Shown here: positions 23,201 to 29,811 of the stretch, piece after piece
Position numbering within the stretch: position 1 is the first letter of the stretch
How the letters are laid out: the number at the start of each line of letters is the position of its first letter
NCBI GenBank assembly: GCA_001784475.1
Contig: MFRE01000010.1
Coordinates: 1 to 38,277 of the forward strand
Direction: 5' to 3'
Length of the DNA stretch: 38,277 nt
Source of the DNA: Candidatus Magasanikbacteria bacterium RIFOXYD2_FULL_41_14
GTDB lineage: Bacteria > Patescibacteriota > Patescibacteriia > Magasanikbacterales > GWA2-37-8
Program-made: the position numbers and the translations under genes
The notes under the pieces: generated by a model
What the model was told of the DNA's origin: nothing
What the model saw: the letters and a program-made list of their open reading frames with translations, nothing else
The model's database searches: none

Positions 23201-24828
23201 CCAATATAATCAATTGCAACTACACTTTCTTCAGATAAACTTTCTTTTGATTTCCCTAAAATTTCAACATTCAATCGAGACAATTTTTCTTGTTTACATA
23301 TAGATATAAAACCAACTTTATCTGCAAATTTCTTTCGCTCTGATTCAAACGCGACAATCACCTGATATGCAACATGTCGATCAGATCGTGAGTCATTACA
23401 TTCAATCACGCGCGAATAAATTCCCAAACTCAAAAGCAAAACTTGAACACCATGTGCTAAATCTTCAGAAACACTAGTCAGCACAACATCACCACTATTT
23501 CTCTCGTCTTCATTTCGTAAACGAACTGTACCGTCAGCTTGAAATAAACCGCGCAAAAACGCGCCTTTTTCTGCGTCACTAGCCGACCAAATCATATTCG
23601 GAACACTAGCTATATAAGTATTTTTTTCTAAACCATATTCTTGAACATATTCATCAACAACTTTACGGTCACAACAAACTACACGATATAATTCACTAAT
23701 ATGTCGGCGTGGACGAACAGTATAACTACCAAATAATTTCGTAAAAATATTTGTGACGCAATTAAATTCATCATCGTTAATAGTGACCACACCGAACATA
23801 GTGGTTTTTTTATTGCGACCATATTTACCATAATAACCATCCCCCAAAACAAAGCCGGCTAACTCGGCTTTGTTAATTTTATCCTCATCAATTTTTTCCA
23901 TTTTACCAGCAGTCAAAGAAAATTGCTGAACTTTTTTACCTAAAATTTGTGCCAACGCATTCCAATCATATTTGCCACCATCTTTTTCTCTCTTGTCAGC
24001 CGACCAAATCAAATGATCATCAGTAAATTCAAAAAAATTACCATTTTTTAAAGTAGCTCTAAATAATTTTCTAATACCGTTATTTTTTACCGCCTTAATT
24101 GAAACATAATTCGAACCATCAAAAACTTTTGTGCCGACCAAATTCTCGTCAACTATATACCCTAAATCCAAAACACCTTTATCAGTAAATAATTTTGTGT
24201 CATAACGTCCGCACGCGTGCGGTTGTGGGTGCGTGTATGAGTCCTCTGAGCGAGTAAGCACACCGGTGTCAGGATGAATATAATAATGGCCTTGCGCCGG
24301 ACCATTTATGCCATACGCCCATTGCAAACCGGTATTAAACCACTGGGGCGAATTAGGCGCCGCCATCTGGTTAATTATCATGTAAACGAGTTCGTCGTAA
24401 AATACCTGCGCGTCCTCGCGACTCGCAAAGTATCCAAACTTTTCCGACCAATAGCGCCAGGTACCGGCCAACCGATGAGCCACTTGCTTAATGCTGTTTT
24501 CAGGACCAAGCACGGGAGTCCCGTCAGCACTAATTTTAGCAGTTCCGTCGGTGTTATATTGTGGCACACCGGCTTTGCGAAAATATTTTTGCGCCAAAAT
24601 GTCGGTAGCAACTTGCGACCACGTTTTTGGCACCTCTACTTCATTCATTTCAAAGATAATTTTACCAGTTTGTTCGCGAATAACAGAGGAGCGCAATTCA
24701 TATTCAAACATGTCAAACGGGCTCACTCCGTCTTTAGTAAAATGCCTACTAAATTTTAGCCCATTTTCCGGTGAGTATTTATATTCAGTATCAATTTGGA
24801 AAATTTTAGTAGCAACGGTAGTATTCAT
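20209..24828 (-). CDS. nrdJ: Adenosylcobalamin-dependent ribonucleotide reductase (class II, NrdJ) with intein
   Basis: The 1539-residue precursor contains a 361-residue intein; the spliced enzyme has about 1178 residues. It reduces ribonucleotides to deoxyribonucleotides using a radical from adenosylcobalamin. Family motifs include [12 protein letters not shown] (about 156-167), ACFIQSV at the splice junction, [32 protein letters not shown] (radical-site cysteine) and [22 protein letters not shown]. The C-terminus ends in a CGTCGH...CYKCLNCG zinc-ribbon-like tail with shuttle cysteines. The linker near residues 1241-1273 carries a translated palindromic repeat. A NrdR box upstream predicts repression by NrdR when dATP is high. 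The adenosyltransferase at 17751-18293 can supply the cofactor. No class I or III reductase was seen. Confidence 0.97.
   Translation of the reverse strand: [1539 protein letters not shown]
21012..21109. repeat. Palindromic element inserted in frame in the nrdJ linker
   Basis: Two hairpins lie next to each other: 21028-21048 (CCCCTCCT / AGGAGGGG, perfect) and 21084-21106 (TCTCTCTCTT / AAGAGGGAGA, one G-U). The translated stretch ([13 protein letters not shown] and neighbours) looks like the product of such repeats and unlike the rest of the enzyme. It adds about 33 residues between the catalytic body and the C-terminal domain without breaking the frame. Confidence 0.6.
23131..24213 (-). other. 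Intein with LAGLIDADG homing endonuclease in NrdJ
   Basis: Residues 206-566 form an intein. It begins with Cys206 (CGRYDTKLF), has a block-B-like TDDHLIWS (269-276) and two LAGLIDADG motifs ([12 protein letters not shown] at 323-334; [11 protein letters not shown] at 425-435). It ends VVVHN with Asn566 followed by Cys567. Splicing joins HPQPHA to CFIQSV, restoring the conserved reductase motif. All splicing residues are present, so it should be active. The +1 residue is a catalytic cysteine of the enzyme, so unspliced precursor cannot work. Confidence 0.95.
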
Positions 24829-24872
24829 ATTATTACTATATTACTGTAATTTGTTATTTAAATTGATTTTGA

Positions 24873-24888
24873 ACACTATATGTAGTGT
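24873..24888 (-). promoter_or_regulatory. NrdR box upstream of nrdJ
   Basis: ACACTATATGTAGTGT is a near-perfect 16-bp palindrome of the NrdR consensus type. It sits just downstream of the -10 box, where NrdR binding would block transcription. A second, degenerate site may overlap the -10 region. The nrdR gene is not in the window. Confidence 0.85.
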
Positions 24889-24906
24889 TTATCTCTTTGC
24901 TTATAC

Positions 24907-24936
24907 ATTATAGCACACTGTGGCAAGCGCTACCAA
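24907..24936 (-). promoter_or_regulatory. nrdJ promoter
   Basis: On the minus strand, TTGGTA (24931-24936), 18 bases, then TATAAT (24907-24912). Transcription would start near 24900 and leave a leader of about 72 bases that contains the NrdR box. Confidence 0.75.
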
Positions 24937-24963
24937 ATGACCAAAAAAACCTCACAGTTGAGA

Positions 24964-24994
24964 GAAAAAAACATCTGAAAAAATTTTCCAGATG
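24964..24994 (-). terminator. Terminator of the coiled-coil gene
   Basis: CATCTG and CAGATG pair around an AT-rich loop and are followed on the minus strand by a seven-base T-run. Confidence 0.75.
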
Positions 24995-25024
24995 GAGTTA
25001 TCCACACCTTTTATCTCAAACAAA

Positions 25025-25507
25025 CTAACCGGCCTCAACTTCACCGGCCCCTAGCTCAGCCAACCAATCATTTACCAGATGTTCGGCTTCTTTTTTCATC
25101 TCATCCGTAACCTCTAAAGCACCTTCTTCTGACAAAGCCACCAATTCCTCCTGTAAAAGCGCTCCCCGCAAATCACTTAACTCCGCCCGCAAGCCAGCCA
25201 ACCTTTTTCTCAATCCTGTCACTACCACTTTATCTCGCTCCACTGCTGGGATAGCACCATCGTCAGCCAACTGTAGTTGTGCACGAATCGCCCTAACAGC
25301 TTTAATAACCGCCTGCATATTAGCCAAAATATTTTGCATCTGTTTTTGAGTATTTTTAACTTCGCGCGACGTCAACTCAGCGCGTTCGCGCGCGGCTAAT
25401 TTTTTTTCTGCTTCTTCGGGTTGGCGTTCACGCGCTTCTGCCCCCACTTCGGCTGTTTCTGCCGAGCGCCGGCCCCATTTGTTATCTTCTTGTTCAAAAC
25501 TGCTCAT
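25025..25507 (-). CDS. Hypothetical charged coiled-coil protein
   Basis: The 160-residue protein is highly charged and rich in Ala, Glu and Arg, with heptad-like repeats from about residue 25 to 120 (AEKKLAARERAELTSREVK; LRKRLAGLRAELSDLRGALL). It has no signal peptide or membrane segment, so it is probably cytosolic and may dimerise through the coiled coil. No family is recognised. It is transcribed divergently from ruvB, with start codons about 45 bases apart. Confidence 0.6.
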   Translation of the reverse strand: MSSFEQEDNKWGRRSAETAEVGAEARERQPEEAEKKLAARERAELTSREVKNTQKQMQNILANMQAVIKAVRAIRAQLQLADDGAIPAVERDKVVVTGLRKRLAGLRAELSDLRGALLQEELVALSEEGALEVTDEMKKEAEHLVNDWLAELGAGEVEAG

Positions 25508-25513
25508 AGCTCT

Positions 25514-25543
25514 TTGACTTTAAGGGTAAAAGTGTACTACAAT
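25514..25543 (+). promoter_or_regulatory. ruvB promoter
   Basis: TTGACT (25514-25519), 18 bases, then TACAAT (25538-25543). The start codon is only 9 bases after the -10 box, so the message is leaderless or nearly so. Confidence 0.7.
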
Positions 25544-25552
25544 AGTATCATT

Positions 25553-26593
25553 ATGACAGAAAAAAATCAAAACGAAGACGAGCGTCTTACCGCTGCGACC
25601 GAAAATCCTGAAGAAGTGATTTTTGATAACACCTTACGCCCTAAACAGTTAGGTGATTTTGTTGGTCAAGATCAAATCAAACAAAATTTAAGCATTGCAA
25701 TTGAAGCCGCCAAGCAACGTGATGATTCTTTAGAGCATATTATACTCTATGGTAATCCCGGTTTAGGCAAAACTACCCTGGCCCATATTATCGCGCGCGA
25801 AATGGGCGCCAATATTCGTGTGGCCTCCGGCCCAACTTTAGAAAAGGTGGGCGATCTTGCTGCCATATTATCGAATTTGCAAAAGGGTGATGTTTTGTTT
25901 ATTGATGAAATCCACCGTTTAAATAAAACAATTGCCGAAGTGTTATATCCGGCATTGGAAGATTTTGCGCTTGATATTATTATCGGCCAAGGCCCAACCG
26001 CGCGCACTCTGCGCATGCCCTTGGCGCCGTTTACTTTAATTGGTGCTACTACTAAATTAAGTTTGTTGCCTAGCCCTTTGCGTGATCGCTTTGGTCATGT
26101 TTTTCATTTAAATTTTTATGAACCAGAAGATATAAAAAAAATCATTAAGTGCAACGCCAATATTTTGGATATGCAAGTGGAAAGCCAAGCCGCGGATTTA
26201 ATTTCCGCCCGCTCGCGCCGGACGCCGCGCATCGCCAATCGTCTTTTAAAACGCGTGCGTGATTTTGCTCAGGTACATAACGCTTCCGACACACAAGTTA
26301 AGGGCGCAACTGCTAAAGCCGCAATGGATATTTTAGCTATTGATGAATTTGGTTTAGATAATATTGACCGCGCGCTTTTGAACATTTTAATTGAAAAATT
26401 CAACGGCGGTCCGACTGGCTTAAACAACTTAGCCGCGGCTATTGCCGAAGAAATGGATACAATCGAAACGGTCTACGAACCATTTTTATTACAAATCGGA
26501 TTTTTAGAACGCACTCCGCGTGGGCGCAAAGCAACACGGGCAGCTTATGATCATTTGGGTTTTAAATATCCAAAAAATCCAACCTTAATTTAG
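25553..26593 (+). CDS. ruvB: Holliday junction branch-migration ATPase RuvB
   Basis: The 346-residue AAA+ motor drives branch migration of Holliday junctions with RuvA and feeds them to RuvC. Walker A GNPGLGKT is at about 67-74 and Walker B DEIH at 118-121. Sensor 1 (LIGATTKLSLL), the arginine-finger region (PLRDRFGHVFHL) and the C-terminal winged helix (EPFLLQIGFLERTPRGRKAT) are all present. The ATG at 25553 is used because the family N-terminus matches here and the promoter lies just before it; a longer frame would run through the promoter. It is followed by small membrane-protein genes on the same strand. Confidence 0.97.
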   Translation: MTEKNQNEDERLTAATENPEEVIFDNTLRPKQLGDFVGQDQIKQNLSIAIEAAKQRDDSLEHIILYGNPGLGKTTLAHIIAREMGANIRVASGPTLEKVGDLAAILSNLQKGDVLFIDEIHRLNKTIAEVLYPALEDFALDIIIGQGPTARTLRMPLAPFTLIGATTKLSLLPSPLRDRFGHVFHLNFYEPEDIKKIIKCNANILDMQVESQAADLISARSRRTPRIANRLLKRVRDFAQVHNASDTQVKGATAKAAMDILAIDEFGLDNIDRALLNILIEKFNGGPTGLNNLAAAIAEEMDTIETVYEPFLLQIGFLERTPRGRKATRAAYDHLGFKYPKNPTLI

Positions 26594-26619
26594 ATTTTTT
26601 ATAAATAATTAAAAATCAC

Positions 26620-26970
26620 ATGAAAAAAATATTTTTAATTATTAGTTCACTCATTATTATAATAATGGTGATGCTTATGATTAATATAAAATACGATATA
26701 CTGTTACGATATAACATCAGTCCCTGTACTATATTGGGAGGCAAAACATTTATGCATTCGTTTGGTAGCAATTGCGAAATTGGCGCCTGGGACGCCAATA
26801 AATCTTGCACCTACGACAATGAATGCCATAAAAACCTGTGCTCATACGGAAATACATCGGGAATTCAAAACTCTACCAATGGACACTGTGCTAAATATAA
26901 AAGTGAAGAAGGCACTGTGTGTCATCGCCCAAAAGGCAAGGCAGTAATTTGTGATGGTTTTATAACCTAA
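26620..26970 (+). CDS. Small exported or membrane-anchored cysteine-rich protein
   Basis: The 116-residue protein has an N-terminal hydrophobic segment (about 4-23, LIISSLIIIIMVMLMI) that is either a signal peptide or an anchor. The outer part contains eight cysteines (CTIL, NCEIG, SCTYDNEC, LCSYG, HCAKY, VCHR, ICDG), which suggests several disulfide bonds. The spacing resembles a small disulfide-rich domain but matches no family I can name. It lies 26 bases after ruvB and may be transcribed with it. Confidence 0.6.
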   Translation: MKKIFLIISSLIIIIMVMLMINIKYDILLRYNISPCTILGGKTFMHSFGSNCEIGAWDANKSCTYDNECHKNLCSYGNTSGIQNSTNGHCAKYKSEEGTVCHRPKGKAVICDGFIT

Positions 26971-26992
26971 TTATTCATATATAAATAGTTTT

Positions 26993-27259
26993 ATGGTTAC
27001 CATTCCATTATATTATATTCTGTTCGCCTATTTCGCGTTCTTATTAATTTTTGTAATTTTTATTTTAGTAAATTTGGCTCACCTATTTCACACCGGCGCT
27101 TTAACTTTTATCAGTTTTGCAGTTACGGCCCTTTTGGTTATTTTGACTGTATTCGTGCTTTTTGCCACTTACACATTGTTAGCGGACACCTACTGGCAAA
27201 TGCCAATCACAATCTGGGACCCAAGCTGGATTGGCGGGTCAAGTTTAATGCCTATTTAA
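26993..27259 (+). CDS. Small membrane protein with two or three TM helices
   Basis: The 88-residue protein is almost entirely hydrophobic, with helices at about 4-28 and 35-62 (TFISFAVTALLVILTVFVLF), then a short polar tail YWQMPITIWDPSWIGG. This tail resembles those of many CPR hypothetical membrane proteins. No function can be given. It ends 9 bases before the PH-domain gene, so the two are probably co-translated. Confidence 0.65.
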   Translation: MVTIPLYYILFAYFAFLLIFVIFILVNLAHLFHTGALTFISFAVTALLVILTVFVLFATYTLLADTYWQMPITIWDPSWIGGSSLMPI

Positions 27260-27268
27260 AAAAAATTT

Positions 27269-27805
27269 ATGAATTTAGTTCGCTTTATTGCCAAAAAAAT
27301 TTACGAACACATTGTAACAACTGTCCGCCATCACCCCGTGACTTTTTTGCCGACTATTTTTATTTTTTTAATTTTAGCGGCTATGCCAATAGGGGTGGTA
27401 GGGATGTTAAACCAACTTTATCCGACGCTACTTATTAATGACCTGGCATATCCGCTTGGGGTTTTATTTTTTAGCGCCTACTATTTATCAATCTGCTTAT
27501 TTTTCTATTCATATTTCGTCACCTTTTATCTAGACATGTGGATAGTGACAAACGACCGACTGATTGATGTTTACCAAAAAAACTTATTTTCCCGCACCAT
27601 ATCGGAATTGGATTTATACCAAATCCAAGATGTTACCTCAGACGTGCACGGACTGTTTCCATCAATTTTTAACTACGGCAATGTTACTATTCAGACAGCT
27701 GGACCGGTTCCAAAATTTATTATTCATAACGCTCATCGCCCCCATAAACTGCGTCAGCTAGTTTTAGATCTCGCGGCTGAGGATAAGAGGCACCATAATA
27801 AATAA
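27269..27805 (+). CDS. Membrane-anchored bacterial PH-domain protein
   Basis: The 178-residue protein has two membrane helices (about 24-46 and 61-89). A C-terminal beta-rich segment follows (WIVTNDRLIDVYQKNLFSR, then LYQIQDVTSDVHGLFPS and FNYGNVTIQTAG). This is the pattern of the bacterial PH (bPH2/YdbT-like) domain: T(N/D)xRLI, then IxDV and YGxVxIxTAG. Such proteins are membrane-associated, often in envelope stress or export contexts, with no defined enzymatic role. It is the last gene of the ruvB-side cluster. Confidence 0.8.
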   Translation: MNLVRFIAKKIYEHIVTTVRHHPVTFLPTIFIFLILAAMPIGVVGMLNQLYPTLLINDLAYPLGVLFFSAYYLSICLFFYSYFVTFYLDMWIVTNDRLIDVYQKNLFSRTISELDLYQIQDVTSDVHGLFPSIFNYGNVTIQTAGPVPKFIIHNAHRPHKLRQLVLDLAAEDKRHHNK

Positions 27806-27817
27806 AAAATGTATATT

Positions 27818-27853
27818 TAAAATCCGTCGGCCAAATTGGCGGACGGATTTTTA
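27818..27853. terminator. Bidirectional intrinsic terminator
   Basis: AAATCCGTC and GACGGATTT form the outer stem and CCA/TGG the inner stem, with T-runs on the plus strand and A-rich sequence before it. It separates the PH-domain gene from the convergent SpoIID-like gene. Confidence 0.85.
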
Positions 27854-27881
27854 ATACTAAATTTTAAATCAAAATCTGATA

Positions 27882-29744
27882 TCAATAAATCTTCTCTACC
27901 ATCGTGCCGGTATAATAATGCCCCAAAATTTGATCATAGGTCCAATTATCTTTACTAGCGCGCGCGGACGCGTCCGCCGCGCTCATACCCACACCATGGC
28001 CATATTGATTTTTACCTTTATCGTAAATACACTCCACGCTTTGGAGCCAGGGTTTATCTTGCCCGCCCCACACCTGCTTCCAAGTTTTGGTCTTACCGTT
28101 GGAATGGGCAAAATATGGTGTCACCACCGGCGCGGCATTATAAGTAATCATTTCACCCATTGTCACCGCGGCCGCTTGCGCCACCCGAGGCATATTAATT
28201 TCCGAATTATAACCCAGATACAATTGGTCAACCGTCGTGGCATAAACATCAAACAAACTTTCCTCATTGGCGTTCAAATGAAAATAAGCGTAACTGCGCG
28301 CGGCCACCAAAATCGCTTTGATGTACTCCAACGCACCCTCGTTACCAGTTTCGGCAATGCCGGCAATATATTGATCAAGCGGTAATTCATTAATAACATA
28401 AGGCAAATCACTTTTGGGAGAGTAAACATACTCCAATATCCCCCGATAAGCATTAAAATTAATTTTACCTTTATACGAAACCGAACGAGTATAATTGACT
28501 AATTCAAAATAAGCCGAGGCGGGATTCACTGGCACTAGTCGCAAAGGATTAACACTGTCAAACGAAAACCCTCCCCCCTCAAAATGATACTTGCCTTTAT
28601 TATACGATAAAATTGCCACGTTATTTTCGCCTAAATCGTTAAAATAATTAGGACCATCAAAAATTTGATAAATAAATGGTGACACAAAATGCACGGGAGC
28701 AGAATCTTTATAAAGCCCAACGCGGATATTGGGCTCGGAGAGTAAAACACGTTCCGAAGGAAATGTCGGCGCTTCGTAACCAACCGGAGCGTCGCTTAAA
28801 ACTTTTATTGGTACTTCCAAAATACCACCGTCTAAAGTATGACTGTCAGCCGAAATTTTGAATCGTGCTACATAATCCCCAGCCGTTGCCGGAGCACGAA
28901 AAGTAAAGTCCAAGGGCAAATGTTCCCCGGGGCGAGTAATCTGATCACGCGCTATAATAACTTTAGCCGACTGCCAAATAGAATCGGCAATACTAACCCG
29001 ACCACTAAAACTATTAGTACCGGCATAGAAACTGCCGGCTTCTTGCCAGCTAAAATTATGCCAATCCCCGAGACCATCATTAACATAAACAACTTTAAAA
29101 CTTAAAATCTGACCGCCCTCTCCAACTGCTAAAGACCGAGCGGACAAAGCTAACAAATGCGATTTAAAATCAGTCGCGTCCTGTGTGTCTTCGCCCAATG
29201 CGGAATTGCCAGAAAAGTCGCTACTATCAGAACTGTCCATTGCTGTTGCGTCAGTTTTTGTTTGAGGCGCGGTAACTTTTATTTTTAAATAAAAATAGCC
29301 GCCTTTAATCCAAGTACGATTTTCAGCGGCCAAATAAAATTGCTCTTTATAATTGCCAGGCGTCGCGGGCGCTTTTAAGGTAAAGGTGAACTCGCCAGTT
29401 TTACCAGACGCAGTTGCGGCTGCAACTTTCGCTGGTTGATTAGCCGACAGCCAACTCTTATCTGCAAAAACGCTGGCGCGATAACTGGGCTCAAAGGTAT
29501 ATATGGAAGCGTAATTGCCGATTGTAGGCCAATTAGCCTTACCGATATTTTTGAAGCGAACAGTAATTTCTTTAGTTTCACCGGCGACAATTGAAATTGG
29601 GTCGGCAATAGATTGGCTAACATAGCGCGCCTCATAGGAACTATCCTTAAATGGCGGGGGCGTAAAATCCAAAGCCAGCGCCGGTGCAACGAGTGCCAAC
29701 CAGCCAAAACTAATGGAAAAAATAGCAAAAAAAAACTTTTTCAT
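27882..29744 (-). CDS. Secreted Ig-like and SpoIID/LytB-domain protein
   Basis: The 620-residue protein starts at ATG 29744 with a clear signal peptide (KKFFFAIFSISFGWLALVAPALA). An ATG 15 codons earlier is less likely because the signal peptide would then be buried. Two beta-sandwich repeats follow, each with a VRFKNIGKANW- or VVYVNDGLGDW-like start and an APATPGNYKEQFYL- or APATAGDYVARFKI-like end, as in NBR1/CARDB-type Ig-like domains. The last third has SpoIID/LytB features (LPLDQYIAGIAETGNEGALEYIKAILVAARSYAYFH, split; Y...THG-like YFAHSNGKTKTW; GHGVGMSAADA). SpoIID enzymes are peptidoglycan lytic transglycosylases. In a CPR cell it may remodel the wall or act on neighbours. It is divergent from the flippase gene. 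Confidence 0.85.
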   Translation of the reverse strand: MKKFFFAIFSISFGWLALVAPALALDFTPPPFKDSSYEARYVSQSIADPISIVAGETKEITVRFKNIGKANWPTIGNYASIYTFEPSYRASVFADKSWLSANQPAKVAAATASGKTGEFTFTLKAPATPGNYKEQFYLAAENRTWIKGGYFYLKIKVTAPQTKTDATAMDSSDSSDFSGNSALGEDTQDATDFKSHLLALSARSLAVGEGGQILSFKVVYVNDGLGDWHNFSWQEAGSFYAGTNSFSGRVSIADSIWQSAKVIIARDQITRPGEHLPLDFTFRAPATAGDYVARFKISADSHTLDGGILEVPIKVLSDAPVGYEAPTFPSERVLLSEPNIRVGLYKDSAPVHFVSPFIYQIFDGPNYFNDLGENNVAILSYNKGKYHFEGGGFSFDSVNPLRLVPVNPASAYFELVNYTRSVSYKGKINFNAYRGILEYVYSPKSDLPYVINELPLDQYIAGIAETGNEGALEYIKAILVAARSYAYFHLNANEESLFDVYATTVDQLYLGYNSEINMPRVAQAAAVTMGEMITYNAAPVVTPYFAHSNGKTKTWKQVWGGQDKPWLQSVECIYDKGKNQYGHGVGMSAADASARASKDNWTYDQILGHYYTGTMVEKIY

Positions 29745-29773
29745 ATGGATTGTTATTATAACATAATTTAAGA

Positions 29774-29802
29774 TTGAATAAAACCCCATTATCAGCTATA
29801 AT
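29774..29802 (+). promoter_or_regulatory. Flippase gene promoter
   Basis: TTGAAT (29774-29779), 17 bases, then TATAAT (29797-29802), only 9 bases before the ATG at 29812. An AAGGA stretch overlaps the expected transcript start, so the message has a very short leader. Confidence 0.7.
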
Positions 29803-29811
29803 TTAAGGACT

